Source: Siphonodentalium dalli
Taxonomy: Eukaryota; Mollusca; Scaphopoda; Gadilida; Siphonodentaliidae
Length of the DNA: 64,000 bases
Reading direction: 5' to 3'
Assembly: GCA_032622095.1 (NCBI GenBank)
Contig: CP136066.1
Span: forward strand, 91,471,319-91,535,318
Shown in pieces: positions 23,030 through 33,396 of the stretch (position 1 is the first letter of the stretch; every line of letters starts with the position of its first letter). The position numbers and the translations under genes are program-made. The notes under the pieces are model-generated. The model searched no databases. It was not told where the DNA came from and was given only the letters and a program-made list of their open reading frames with translations.

Positions 23030-23828
23030 GTTATATATATAGGTGACACCATCAAGTTAGATATCACGGAACTGGCAAGAACAGGACACGATTTGATACA
23101 AGTTGTCGGACCCGTTCAATTTAACAACTGCCATGACTCAACTGACACACTACCAGTGACGTTCACGACATCTGAGTCATTAATAGATCTTCCACTCTGG
23201 GATCTCAGTGAAAACTGGGGTACGATATCATTTCAATTCCAAACTAATGAAGCTAACGGAGTTGTGCTATACAGTTGTGGGTCTGCCCAAAGCTCTGATT
23301 TCATTGCCATGGACATACTTGGCGGATATATTTATCTAATCATTGATTTTGGAATTGGCCCACAAAGGGTCAAAGCTTTTCATCAGTTAGTCAACAATGG
23401 CGATGTGCACTCAGTATTAATCGACTATCGAGGAATTTCCGGACATATCGAGGTTGATGGTCATGTGACTAAATATGACAGTCGTGGGTCAGACAACAAA
23501 CTTAATATTGAAAGTCGACTATTCGTTGGAGGTGTTGACGCTGGAAATGTTCGGAATAAATTCTTATTGCCACGAGAGATGTGGGCGGGAATGTTAGGTT
23601 ACGGATACATCGGATGTTTGAAAAATCTAGTCATTAATGGAAACAAAGTTGATTTAGCATCTATCGTGAAGAAGCAGAAGATTTCCGGTGTTGTGGACTA
23701 TTGTCAGGTTTCGGATCCGTTGTGCCTCAGTCGTCCCTGTCTTCATGGTGGCATTTGTGCAGAAGGATGGAACAGATATATATGCAACTGCCGATCGACA
23801 GGATACACTGGAAATGTGTGCCATAAAG
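23030..23828 (+). CDS. NRXN: Neurexin exon: end of LNS2, LNS3, EGF2
   Basis: Neurexins are presynaptic cell-adhesion receptors with six laminin-G/LNS domains and three EGF domains. This 799-nt exon (acceptor 'atatttcag', donor 'g|gtaaat'; starts phase 0, ends phase 1) encodes 266 codons. The first ~35 residues (DTIKLDITELAR...) correspond to the tail of LNS2. LNS3 runs to about residue 225 (WGTISFQFQTNEANGVVLYS, DFIAMDILGGYIYL, LFVGGV, LGYGYIGCLKNLVING). EGF2 follows with six cysteines (CLSRPC, GGIC, GWNRYICNC, GYTGNVC). The match to vertebrate LNS3-EGF2 (DFFAIEMLDGHLYL, LNYGYVGC, GWNRYVCDC) is from memory and close. An open frame extends upstream to 22913, but that part reads a MITE and is not coding. 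LNS2's earlier exon was not found in this window. Confidence 0.95.
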
Positions 23829-24264
23829 GTAAATTTATCTAAACCCTTTATGTTCTGATAGATCTTCCCATCTACCTATATAAAAGCCAAGTGTTTGTTT
23901 GTGTGTCTGTCTGTCTGTAACTCTGTCAAGATTTTCGCCCGTCTAAAATATATCACACTCTTGTCCGATTGTACCCAAATTTTGGCAGTGTTCTATGGCA
24001 CATCTTAGAATATGACACTTGATTTTTCAGGCCAATCGGTACAAGACGACCTGAGATATAACGCGTTTCCCAATAAAGGTTAACAAGGCGACATTTTCAC
24101 TGATAAAATGTGTTTCTCCGAAGACGATTGTGCTTTCAGCGGCATCCGTCATACAAAACACCAAACTCTGCACACCATTTGCCGACTTTCTTTATATCAT
24201 TATAAGCAGTGACAATATTTTCCTACATGTCATGTTTGTCACCCGTCAATCGTGATGGGCAAAC

Positions 24265-24430
24265 CCAGTTCAGTTATAAAAGTGCACATTGAAATGGTCC
24301 ATTATTCAGCTGGAGGGATGTTCAGAAAATATCAGCAGACGACAGATAGATGAACACATAATACAACTGCAGAAGTATTCCTATTTAATTTCCACCAATG
24401 AATAGGAAGTTTCTGCACTTGCATTATCTG
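24265..24430 (+). mobile_element. Family D fragment
   Basis: 'cagttataaaagtgcacatt', 'ggagggatgttcagaaaa', 'cagcagacgacagata', then a mirrored 'gcacttgcattatctg' arm. Both termini are degraded. Confidence 0.65.
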
Positions 24431-24450
24431 TTTTTCTGTTTGTCATCTGA

Positions 24451-24543
24451 ATGCCAGCAAAGCCATATTTCCGACTAAATCCTGAAAAATTACCCATAAT
24501 TCTGCTGTGGTTAAAGGAGTCGATTATTCAGGGCATAACTGTA
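24451..24543 (+). mobile_element. Family A right-arm fragment
   Basis: 'agccatatttccgactaaat', 'ctgctgtggttaaaggag', ending 'gggcataactgtac'. The left arm is absent. Confidence 0.85.
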
Positions 24544-24771
24544 CCCCCATGACTAAATCTGTTTTTTCTGTTTGCTATCTGCTTATTATAGCCCCATGAC
24601 CAAAGGAAATGGTGGGTATACCCAGGATAGGGATTGGACCGGTGGTCTGGTCCACTAACAAGGCAGTCCAGTCCGGTCGTAATGAAATGTCCCTCAACTC
24701 AGATCAAGATTGAAGAACGGTCCCATGTCAGAGTTCAAACCCACGACCTCCTCATCTCGCCCAGACTGCGA

Positions 24772-25107
24772 TTAACTCTTTCTATATTAAATACATTGAC
24801 GAGTGGTTCCCTTAGGAAATGTTCAGATAATAAGTTCAACAAACAACCTTAGGTCGTTTGTTGAACTTATTATCTAAACATTTCCCACCAATAAATATGA
24901 ATTCTTCTGCACTTGAATAATCTTTTCGTCTGGCTTTCGTCTCCTCATATATCATAGCGGGCTAGCATCACCAAATTCACCCTCTGGGGACCTCATTCTG
25001 CTTGCACCTCAGCACTATTTCAATCCCCTCCAAATGAATAATAGACCATTCCAGTGTTTACTTTTCTAACTAGTTCGGAAAATCCATTCCATATAGAAAG
25101 GGTTACG
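24772..25107. mobile_element. Family D copy with a family B half inserted
   Basis: TTAACTCTTTCTATATTAAA at the left, a palindrome 'gttcaacaaacaac' / 'gtttgttgaac' near 24830-24870, and 'atatagaaagggtta' at the right. A single family B arm ('ctctggggacctcattctgc') sits at about 24955-25005. Confidence 0.75.
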
Positions 25108-25144
25108 GTATCTCTTGGGAGCTATGAATATATCTTTGTTGATC

Positions 25145-25640
25145 TGTATATAAACAACTAACAATTGTTCTCATGCCTTTAATGGTAATCAATCCGATCA
25201 GACAGTCCCCATATTATCAAGATACAACATTTCTTCAAAATATGCTTTAGTTATCAGAATCGATTAATTGCAACAAAATAATGCTACCCACTGTCAAATA
25301 TGGTATCAATTTTCCCAAAATGTTATTTATCAACATTTTGTTCAACGAAATATGGCTGTATTATCACTTGTGTATCATGAAATTTGGCCGTATTACCACT
25401 TGATTTTAGAGTTATTCGTCTTCATTCGCATTTTTATCCGAGGCTGCCCATTTGACGACGTTTTTCTGGGACACAAATAATTGCACATCTCGAGAAATGA
25501 CAAACTTCAAAAATTGATATCTGATCACTCTGAGCTTTGTTGGGTGGGTTCCTCGACTCCATTCAAATATTTTTTACCCCAAAGCCAAAGAAATAGTAAT
25601 TTGGAAGCGTTAATTTGGATAATGCATCTTTAAACTTGCC
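25145..25640 (+). repeat. Family E dispersed repeat
   Basis: Landmarks 'caatccgatcagacagtccc', 'attgcaacaaaataatgct', 'gttatttatcaacattttg', 'gccgtattaccacttga', 'agccaaagaaatagtaattt'. It matches 10895-11400 and 12547-13050 directly and 40790-41265 and 49450-49900 inverted. Unclassified. Confidence 0.8.
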
Positions 25641-25837
25641 AATATATTTACAATAAATAGGTGAGAATTTTTTTTTTAATGGATTTGTGGCAATATAAAG
25701 TCCTCATCATATGAACTTTTACTCTGTATATTTGAGAGTTGAGATGATATATATTGCTATCAGAATGGGTGCAGGTACTGCATGGATCATTATAGTGTGT
25801 TCATTGCTTCATATTTGTGTAAAAACATTATCCTTGT

Positions 25838-26094
25838 TCCTTTCATGATGGGAGCTGTGCTTGTGCAGCATTAAAGATCTTGTGCCAGTGCATTCTCTTA
25901 TATATGCCCGTCTCCCATCGGGAGCCTCACATATATAAGAGAATGCACTGGCTTACAATGTCAAGGTAAATATTGTTAGGCCAATGTATTCTCTTATATA
26001 TGCGAGGCTTCCTATATGAGACTCGCATACATAAGAGAATGCATTGGCACATGGTTTCAGAAAATTTCAGGAAGCTCCAGTCATGGAAGGGTTA
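25838..26094. mobile_element. Family C full copy
   Basis: 'cctttcatgatgggagctg' to 'tccagtcatggaagggtta'. Hairpin 1 (about 25890-25955), the spacer 'caaggtaaatattgttagg', then hairpin 2 (about 25980-26045). Reverse orientation relative to 52098-52367. Confidence 0.85.
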
Positions 26095-26325
26095 CTGTTG
26101 AATATTCCATTTAATGTGCCAGTTCATTCTCTTATATAAGCGAGTCTTCCATAGGGAGCCTCGCATATATATAAGGGAATAAACTAGTTGTCAAGGTCAA
26201 TATTTTTAGGCCAATGTATTCTCTTATATATGCGGGGCTCCCTATGGGAGACTCGCATTTAAAAGAGAATGCATTGGCACATGGTTTTTCGCAAAATTTG
26301 AGGAAGCTGCAGAAATAGAAGTGTT
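26095..26325. mobile_element. Family C second copy in tandem
   Basis: The same twin-hairpin order immediately after 25838-26094, with more mutations ('caaggtcaatatttttagg'). The right end 'gaagtgttaa' is diverged. Confidence 0.78.
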
Positions 26326-27146
26326 AAATGGTTATGATCGGAATATTTAGATATCCCTCAATGCTAATCAAGCTAGAAAATCAGTCCACATGTCGGTGTT
26401 TGAATACATGACCTCCGCGTTTAGCCCAGACTGCGATTATGGTATATCTTGGGAGCTCCTAATACATCTTTATTGCTAAATATAAAAAAACCAAACATTA
26501 GAATGTGCAAATGTTCCATCATTTTACCATTATTAACATTCGTGCAATCCATCACCAGTGTGTATCATGTGACAGTGAAATAATGGAAATTCATACTGGC
26601 GTGTAAATATTATAAATTGTACTCGCGTTTACGATAATTTATTACTACATTACTTTCTCATGCAGAATTTTTTTTAATGAAGAATCTTACTCGGCATTCT
26701 GGGAGGTAGATAAATTTGATATTGAGAAAGTGAACTCGATCAGTTTCATCTAGCACCTCTCCCCAGGGAAATCACAGATAGGTCTGTTTGCCTTGCACTA
26801 TTAGCAGATACGACCCAGGAGATATATCACTCGATCAGACATTGAAAACCGTCATATAGCTACTCACTGAATACTGCCAGATACAAAAAAGTTGGTTTGG
26901 AATAGCCTGCACCACTGAAATATATATGTTGATTTTTTTTGATAATTAAGTACTTAAATATTTACTCTAAATCGATGATTGGCTAATACTTACATAGCCT
27001 GTACATGTGTGATACACTCAATCATGTTCTGTGATTGGTCAACTGCCAATTGGGTCATGAGTTATCATTTTTTATTTGGAAATGTTGATTTTTTTTAAAC
27101 TGGTTTCCCTCCTGTCCATGTTTCAATTTGTGTTTGTTGTCCCCTT

Positions 27147-27570
27147 TCCCTACTAAATGGATTCTCCCATTCAGTTATAAAAACTATAATTTGAATGGCT
27201 TATTATTGATTTGGAGGCGTGTTCATGAAAGATCAGCAATGACAGACAGGTGAAAAGATTTTTTTTTTTTTTTTTTTACTTAGAAGAAAGAATGACAAAG
27301 GTGGAAAAAACAAAATGCATGCACACATTCATTCTCTCATTCCAAGGCTTGGATGAGTATTAAAAACTCTTTCATCCCCTGGCCTATTTTCTTACATGTG
27401 ACATATAATTAGAAAATATTTGAAGCCACATAATGAAAAGATGAAAAGATATGAGAAGTTCAGAAGGATTCATATTCATTGAAGGGAAATGTTTAGATAA
27501 AGTTAAACAAATGACCTATGGTTTCCTAAGGGAACTCCTCATCAATGAGTATTTAGTATAGAAATGGTTT
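27147..27570. mobile_element. Family D copy with inserted filler
   Basis: 'ccctttccctactaaatgg' at the left and 'gtatttagtatagaaatggt' at the right. The middle carries a T19 run (about 27261-27279) and unrelated sequence. Confidence 0.7.
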
Positions 27571-27677
27571 ATACATGTACATAAACACCCCAGTCGACTA
27601 ACCAACCATTCTAATTAAGAAAAAAATAATCATTTTATTCTTGCCTAAATTACAAACCCTTTGTCAGTGATGAATAG

Positions 27678-28198
27678 ACCCTTCCTATACTAAATGGATT
27701 CTCCCAGTCAGTTAAAAAGTGTACATCAGAATAGTCTATTGTTGATTTGGAGGGATGTTAACCCTTTGGAGAGTATCTGTAACGTCATATACATGATGTC
27801 ATGGGTAAATTTACCGTCTACGTCATAGCAATAATTATTAACAAGATCGGGTCAAAAGGGTCCAATAATTTGTTTTAATTTATGTGCATTTTTTGTTAAC
27901 ATGCGTTATCATAATCGATTGCACTTATACATTTGGGACATTATATTAATTAAAATAACACCTATACAAATCATTTTTAAATCAGATGATTTATTGATGT
28001 TATGTCTACATAAAATAACACTTCCTGAAACGACAAGTATGTCGTTCTACTCCTCAACCGATAAACGACATATATGTCGTTCTACTCGCCAAAGGGTTAA
28101 GGCAACAAAAGCAAATTAAAGATAAATAAAATTGCATAAGGAGCCCTATTTATTGAGGGAATAACTACTCAATGATGCTTTAGTACAGAAAGGGTTAA
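27678..28198. mobile_element. Family D copy carrying a nested pB-5 element
   Basis: Left 'cccttcctatactaaatgg', right 'tagtacagaaagggttaa'. It is interrupted at a TTAA by the element at 27758-28100. Confidence 0.85.
27758..28100. mobile_element. piggyBac-type MITE pB-5, nested copy
   Basis: TTAACCCTTTGGAGAGTAT at the left and 'actcgccaaagggttaa' at the right. The internal order is the reverse of 11578-11914. The host family D sequence continues across it with one TTAA, as the uninterrupted family D copy at 35845-35860 shows. Confidence 0.9.
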
Positions 28199-28443
28199 CC
28201 ATTCCATGACTGGAGCTTCCTGAAATTTTGCGAAAAACTCTGTGCCAATGCATTCTCTTACATACACAAGCCTCACATATATAAGAGAATGCATTAGCCT
28301 AACAGTATTTACCTTCACCCGTGTAAGCCTGTGCACTCTTATATTTGCGAGGCTCCCTATGGGACACTCAAATATATAAGAGAGTGCACTGGAACATGAC
28401 ATTTAATGCTGCACCAGCACAGCTGCTGTCATGAAAGTGATAA
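28195..28443. mobile_element. Family C full copy
   Basis: TTAACCATTCCATGACTGGA to 'ctgtcatgaaagtgataa'. Both hairpins present. It starts at the very TTAA that ends the family D copy. Confidence 0.82.
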
Positions 28444-28484
28444 ATTGCCTGAAATGCTAAACGCTGGAGTTTTCTGATTTCTAG

Positions 28485-29180
28485 AATAACCTTTAAAATT
28501 CACATGGTTTTGGTACGTCTGTGATTAATCGTCAAATAAATTATTAAGTTCTGTGACAAGTATGCAAGGAATTCAGCCATCGATAGGCGCAATGAAAAGA
28601 TCGCTGATTTGTTATTGAGACACTCCTGATATGTTCTTCTTGTAAAGTGCCAATCAGATCCCCCCACAGTTAACCTTTTCAATACGGGAGCAGTGCTGTG
28701 CAGCATTAAAGATCATGTGCCAGTGCATTTTATTATATATGCGAGTCTCCCATAAGGAGCCTCACATATATAAGAGAATGCACTAGCTTACAAGGTAAAT
28801 ATTGATAGGCCAATGCATTCTCTTATATATGCGAGGCTCCCTAAGGGGGACTAGAATATTTAAGAGAATGCATAGGAACCGTGTTTTCACAGAATTTCAT
28901 GAAAGGATTAACCTTGAGAATTCACATGGTTTTGGCAAGTCTGTGATTGATCGTCAAATAAATTAGGTTCTGTGACAGGTATTCAAGGAATTCAGCTGTC
29001 GATAGACGTAACGAAAAGATCGCCGATTTGTCATTGAGACACTCCTGATTGTTCATTCATATTAAATTCAGAGAGAAGTCAGTGATGCACAATGAATAGT
29101 CTCATAGAGAAACCATCAGCAAACATTTTTTAATGAGAATTTACAATATGTTCCACTCGTACAGTGCCAATCAGAATGAT
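28485..29180. repeat. Direct duplication split by a family C element
   Basis: 'attcacatggttttgg', 'aaggaattcagc', 'gagacactcctgat' occur at about 28495-28630 and again at about 28918-29050. The family C copy at 28673-28912 lies between them. Confidence 0.75.
28673..28912. mobile_element. Family C copy, reverse orientation
   Basis: 'ttaaccttttcaatacggga' to 'tttcatgaaaggattaa', with both hairpins and the spacer 'caaggtaaatattgatagg'. Confidence 0.8.
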
Positions 29181-29189
29181 TTTTTTTCT

Positions 29190-29366
29190 GAATTAGAATG
29201 GTTGGTTGGTGGAGTGGCGAAAAGATAATACAAGTGGAGAAGGATTCTTTTTCATTGGTGGGAAATGTTTAGATAATGATTTCCGGAAATGGCCTACATG
29301 TACTTATTATCTGAACATTTCCTAAGGGAACTACTCGTCAATGAGTGTTTAGTATAGAAAAGGTTA
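29190..29366 (-). mobile_element. Family D right half
   Basis: 'agaaggattctttttcattg', 'gggaaatgtttagataatg', palindrome, then 'tttagtatagaaaaggttaa'. Confidence 0.72.
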
Positions 29367-29670
29367 AGTCAACATCCATATCATGCATGATGCATGATCT
29401 AAACCCAAGCCTGATTTTACAAAGTCGGAAAATCAATGACTTGTTTGTTATAGCTTCTCCAACATCAGATTTGATGTAAGCACTCACATAAAATTTTACA
29501 ATAGAAGGTTGTATACCCTTCAGTCATTGTTAAATCTTTCAACAGTTCAGACAGTTACCGTTGACTTTGAAACAAAGCTTGAAAACATTCTGTTCAATAA
29601 GATTGTTTGGGCTAACAAAGTAACTGGTTTGTAGAACGCAGTTCTCCTAGCATTTAACTCTTCATTTATT

Positions 29671-29952
29671 AACCCTTTCATGACTGGAGCTTCCTGAAAT
29701 TTTGTGAAAACCCTGTGCCAGTGCAATGAATGCATTCTCTTATATATGCGAGTATCCCATAGCGAATCTAACATATATAAGAGAATACATTGGCCTAACA
29801 ATATTTACCTTGACCGTGTAAGCCAGTGCATTCTCGTATGTATGCGAGGCTCCCTATATGCGAGGCTATGGGAGACTCACAAACATAAGAGAATGCACTG
29901 ACACAGGATTTTTAATGCTGCACCAGCGCAGCTTCCATCATGAATGGTTTAA
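29671..29952. mobile_element. Family C full copy
   Basis: TTAACCCTTTCATGACTGGA at the left, both hairpins with 'ttggcctaacaatattta' between them, and 'cttccatcatgaatggttta' at the right. Confidence 0.85.
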
Positions 29953-30575
29953 AAATTGCCCAGTAACGAGATTATCGCATGTTGAAATGATTGTTATGTA
30001 AACAGTATCTGTTACAGCTTTGTCAACAAACATCACCAATGCTAATTATGATTAAAATATTTAGTTGAAAATCTGTGATTTCCTGAATATTTTTCAAGGC
30101 TTTGACCTTTCAAATATTCACTTTCATTATTGAATTGTCTTTTTTGGTAGCTCTATTGATGTAACAATAATGAAACTGTCGGATTTAAAAAAAATACTTT
30201 ATTGACACTATATACATGAACATATTCAAACATTTCATATACAGCATAATGACAATAACAACAGCTATGTCCTGGTATGGGTGGGGGAGCTTTCACATGC
30301 AACTCGCCCATGCCTTACACACATTAAAAATTGAAACGAACGACTTCTTATATGTTTCTTTATTACTTAAATATATATATGAATGGATGACCACCAGAAA
30401 AATTTGAATATGTTTTTATTATACATGTAATTTATTATCTCCAATATGACAAAAATTGCCTCAAGTCATTTTCTGGGTGTCCGATGCCCTCTCTACTCAC
30501 CTTTTTTCAGTTCTGAATGGTAGATTCAATTCCATCAACAAAGGGCTCCATTCTTAAGTTCATTTTACTTTTCAG

Positions 30576-30793
30576 CTGCTACGACATTGCATTTTGACAG
30601 CCAAGAATATTTCAAGATCAGAATGCCGGAGGAATCGCACACGGAAGCTGAGGACATATCTCTGCGCTTCAATACAATGCGACAGAACGGACTTCTGTTT
30701 ATAACCTCATCATCGTCTTCTGCTGACATCATGGAACTCTACCTCTCTTCAGGATCACTGACACTGAATATTAATGTTGGAGGCGGAAGAAAG
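30576..30793 (+). CDS. NRXN: Neurexin exon: first half of LNS4
   Basis: Acceptor 'cattttacttttcag', donor 'aag|gtaatg'; 218 nt, enters in phase 1 and ends in phase 0. It encodes ATTLHFDSQEYFKIRMP, then HTEAEDISLRFNTMRQNGLL and ADIMELYLSSGSLTLNI. It corresponds to vertebrate LNS4 start (MKIQLP..HTEAEDVSLRF..GIL.A) and joins EGF2 without a gap in frame. It stops at the point where vertebrate neurexins have alternative splice site 3 (SS3). An ATG-initiated frame runs past the donor into the intron to 30883, but that extension is intronic. Confidence 0.95.
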
Positions 30794-30944
30794 GTAATGA
30801 AGGGTGGAGTCAGGGGAGCTTCCGTTTATGAAGGGTGGAGTCAAGGGAGCTTATTTTTATTCCAAAGAAAAAAATATTTGTAGTTTGGTTATCCTACTGA
30901 CCCAATCTTTAACTCCCCTTAGCTTGAAGTTATTTGTCTCCCGA

Positions 30945-31345
30945 CCTTCTGAAAGAAAAGGGGGACTATAGAAACGGGCTCTGTCCGTCCGTTCGTCCGT
31001 CCGTCACACTTTTGAGTACCTTCATGGTGTAATCATCTCCTCCTACAGATTTCATCCCAGAGGTTTGAAACTTCAGAATATTGTTGCCCATATATTGAAT
31101 ATGTGCAACATCTATATAGATGACGGAAAAAATATTTTTTACAGAGTTATTAACCCTTTTCGACTTAGAAAATTTCAACATTTGTTATAATTTTCTGTAT
31201 GAGGGTACCTTCATGGTGTAATCAACTCCTCCTACAGTTTTGATCGTAGATATTTGAAACTTCAGAGTATTGTTACCCACATATTGGAGATGTGCAACAT
31301 GTATATAGATGACGGAAAAATCATTTTTTTACGGAGTTATTAACA
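30945..31345. repeat. GTCC-type dispersed repeat, two diverged units
   Basis: 'aaaagggggactatagaaac' and 'tccgtccgttcgtccgtccg', followed by two units each containing 'ccttcatggtgtaatca', 'ctcctcctacag', 'tgtgcaac' and 'atatagatgacggaaaaa'. Units are about 185 bases apart. Confidence 0.75.
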
Positions 31346-31699
31346 TTTTTTTTAATTTCTTTAACAAAGCAGCATCGACTTGCCACGTTGTCGTGGGACA
31401 TTGTGGTCGGCTGACCTTTTATTTTTCGTGGTTTTCTAGAAAATATTAGAAATTTTTGTAAATGTTTTACATAAAAAATGAAAATCACTTTTCAATGTCA
31501 CTCAATGGGTTGATTTATCAGTGAATTCATTGTGTTTATTACAGTTATTACAGTATTCAAGTCTTGCCATTTTCTCTGGGCCGCAAATGACTCGTCCTGG
31601 CAGACTCGTTGATATACAGCAAAAATAAGCTCAACCTGAATACAGATTAGGGGATATAGAAACGAACAAAAGGGAAAAAGCAACTGAAAACAATGTTAA

Positions 31700-31830
31700 T
31701 TTTAGACTATAGATACTTCCCAGCAGATGAGGTCTAAGCAGAATGAGGTCCCCAGAGGGTGAATTTGGTGAAGCTAGCCCACTCTAATCTGCAGACCTCA
31801 TTCTGCAAGTTACAGATGCCCTATTTCAAG
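31700..31830. mobile_element. Family B copy, partly deleted
   Basis: 'gactatagatacttcccagc', 'gcagaatgaggtccccagag', a shortened loop and 'gcagacctcattctgcaag'. Confidence 0.75.
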
Positions 31831-31915
31831 GCTTGACACTGCTCCAACAATCTCTTGTGTGGTTCACTGAGTTCAGGATGTGTCCTGGCGGGTCAGATCC
31901 TATCTATCCCAGCAG

Positions 31916-32155
31916 ATAACCCTTTTTATACTAAAAGGATTCTCCAACTCAGTCATAAAAGTATACATTGGAATGGGCTATTGTTAATCTGGAGGGGTTT
32001 TCAGGAAAAATAAGCAGAAGGTATCCAATTTATTGGTGGGAAATTTTCAGATAATAAGTTTAATAATGACCTATGGTCGTTTGTTGAACTTATTATCTGA
32101 ACACATCCCAAGGTATAACTACTCATCAATGAGTGTTTAGTATAGAAAGGGTTAA
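31916..32155. mobile_element. Family D copy
   Basis: 'ataaccctttttatactaaa' to 'gtatagaaagggttaacc', with the central palindrome 'cctatggtcgtttgttgaac'. Its right end begins the 86-bp triplication. Confidence 0.8.
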
Positions 32156-32345
32156 CCCTGTCACCACTAAATAGATTCTTATCTGAACACATCCCAAGGT
32201 ATAACTACTCATCAATGAGTGTTTAGTATAGAAAGGGTTAACCCTGTCACCACTAAATAGATTCTTATCTGAACACATCCCAAGGTATAACTACTCATCA
32301 ATGAGTGTTTAGTATAGAAAGGGTTAACCCTGTCACCACTAAATA
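32075..32345. repeat. 86-bp direct triplication of a MITE end
   Basis: 'cctgtcaccactaaatagat' and 'caaggtataactactcatc' recur at a period of 86 bases (junctions 'gggttaaccctgtc' near 32149, 32235 and 32321). The unit is the right terminus of family D plus a short left terminus. Confidence 0.9.
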
Positions 32346-32887
32346 GATTCTTCTGCATCTGTACCTGTAATGTTTCCGTGCAGAAGACATTGCTGGCTGT
32401 AGGCACCGGAAGTGTTTTTTTTGTGAGCACGGGTTATATATTACTTCTTGCCAGCCATCATCTCACTTTCATTTTGAAGTCCCACTTGACTTCAAGTACT
32501 GTCACTAACTCACTTGACATACTATACAGATACTGCACATACGTTTACGAACAGTCAAAACACTATTAACAAGTGTCCCTGGAAAGCTATCAATTTATCA
32601 AATAACTTTGGTGTTCCAAAAGTTTCCCACACTCACTTGACATTATAGAAATACTGCACATTCTTAGGCACTTGAAGTCTTTATAGTGACCAATAAAAAC
32701 TGTTAAAAAGTGTCCCCGAGAAGCTATCAATTAACTTTGGTCTTCCTCCTTTATTGTGGTCATGATGCAACAATATCCCATTCAAATGATTCCATTGCAT
32801 TGGCGGTTGTCGTTATGTATCCATATCATCAGAAGTTTGTGTGTGCTTAGTGTTTCTGTTGGTGCCTTTAAAATTATTTACTGTAAT
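32346..32887. other. Non-coding stretch with local duplication
   Basis: No supported gene. 'cactcacttgacat' and 'agatactgcacat' appear twice (about 32508-32540 and 32632-32660), suggesting a diverged duplication of about 125 bases. Confidence 0.45.
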
Positions 32888-33064
32888 ATGGCACAAATTG
32901 ATGAAGAAAGTAACACAGATTCTTCCGAAATTTATGATTCTGATGAACTTATAGACATTCATTCGGCACCATTCAATAATACCTGGAATTCATTATCCGG
33001 ACAACCTGTGTGTTCTCCATCAGATTATCTGCCTGGACCACACCTACTACATCAGGCTGACTAG
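32888..33064 (+). CDS. Short acidic ORF, function unknown
   Basis: A 58-residue frame that starts with MAQIDEESNTDSSEIYDSDE and has no family I can name. It sits 30 bases before a TTAA-flanked piggyBac-type MITE. Acidic N-termini occur in piggyBac transposases, so a fossil N-terminus is conceivable, but nothing here proves it. It is intronic to neurexin and could be chance. Confidence 0.18.
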   Translation: MAQIDEESNTDSSEIYDSDELIDIHSAPFNNTWNSLSGQPVCSPSDYLPGPHLLHQAD

Positions 33065-33092
33065 GTAGACATCTAGGATGCTGCTGTTTACT

Positions 33093-33329
33093 TTAACCCT
33101 TTGAGTGCCAGGGGCCGATCTCATCGGCCCTAAACCTACAAAATAAGTCTGTTAAAGAATATAAGAATAAATTATTAAAATTGTAAAAACAATAAAAAAA
33201 AAATTGTTAGGCCAATGCATTCTCTTATATATGCGAGGCGACCTATGGTCGACTCGCATATATAAGAGAATGCATTGGCACAGGGTATATGGGTTGATAC
33301 AAAAATCGACCTGGCACTCAAAGGGTTAA
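33093..33329. mobile_element. piggyBac-type MITE pB-3 with one twin-hairpin arm
   Basis: TTAACCCTTTGAGTGCCAGG at the left and 'cctggcactcaaagggttaa' at the right, with a perfect TTAA on each side. Inside, next to the right end, is one hairpin with the family C core ('ccaatgcattctc' ... 'gagaatgcattggcacaggg') and a GGCGACCTATGGTCGACT loop. Confidence 0.88.
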
Positions 33330-33396
33330 CACTGTCATGTCTGGAGCCTCCTGAGATTTTGCGAAAACCCTGTGCCAATGCATTCTCTTATATATA
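33326..33396 (+). mobile_element. Family C left fragment
   Basis: TTAACACTGTCATGTCTGGA, 'cctgtgccaatgcattctc', then broken inside the hairpin. It shares the TTAA with pB-3. Confidence 0.7.

Larger units (their letters stand above)
23829..30575 (+). other. Neurexin intron (6.7 kb)
   Basis: Donor GTAAAT, acceptor 'tacttttcag', phase 1. Filled with families A-E repeats listed separately. The parts at 23829-24260 and 26340-27140 show nothing I recognise. Confidence 0.9.

Noticed and set aside
32888-33064. piggyBac transposase N-terminus
   Set aside because: Only the acidic composition and the nearby TTAA element suggest it. There is no DDD catalytic core or C-terminal cysteine domain, so it is listed only as an unknown short ORF.
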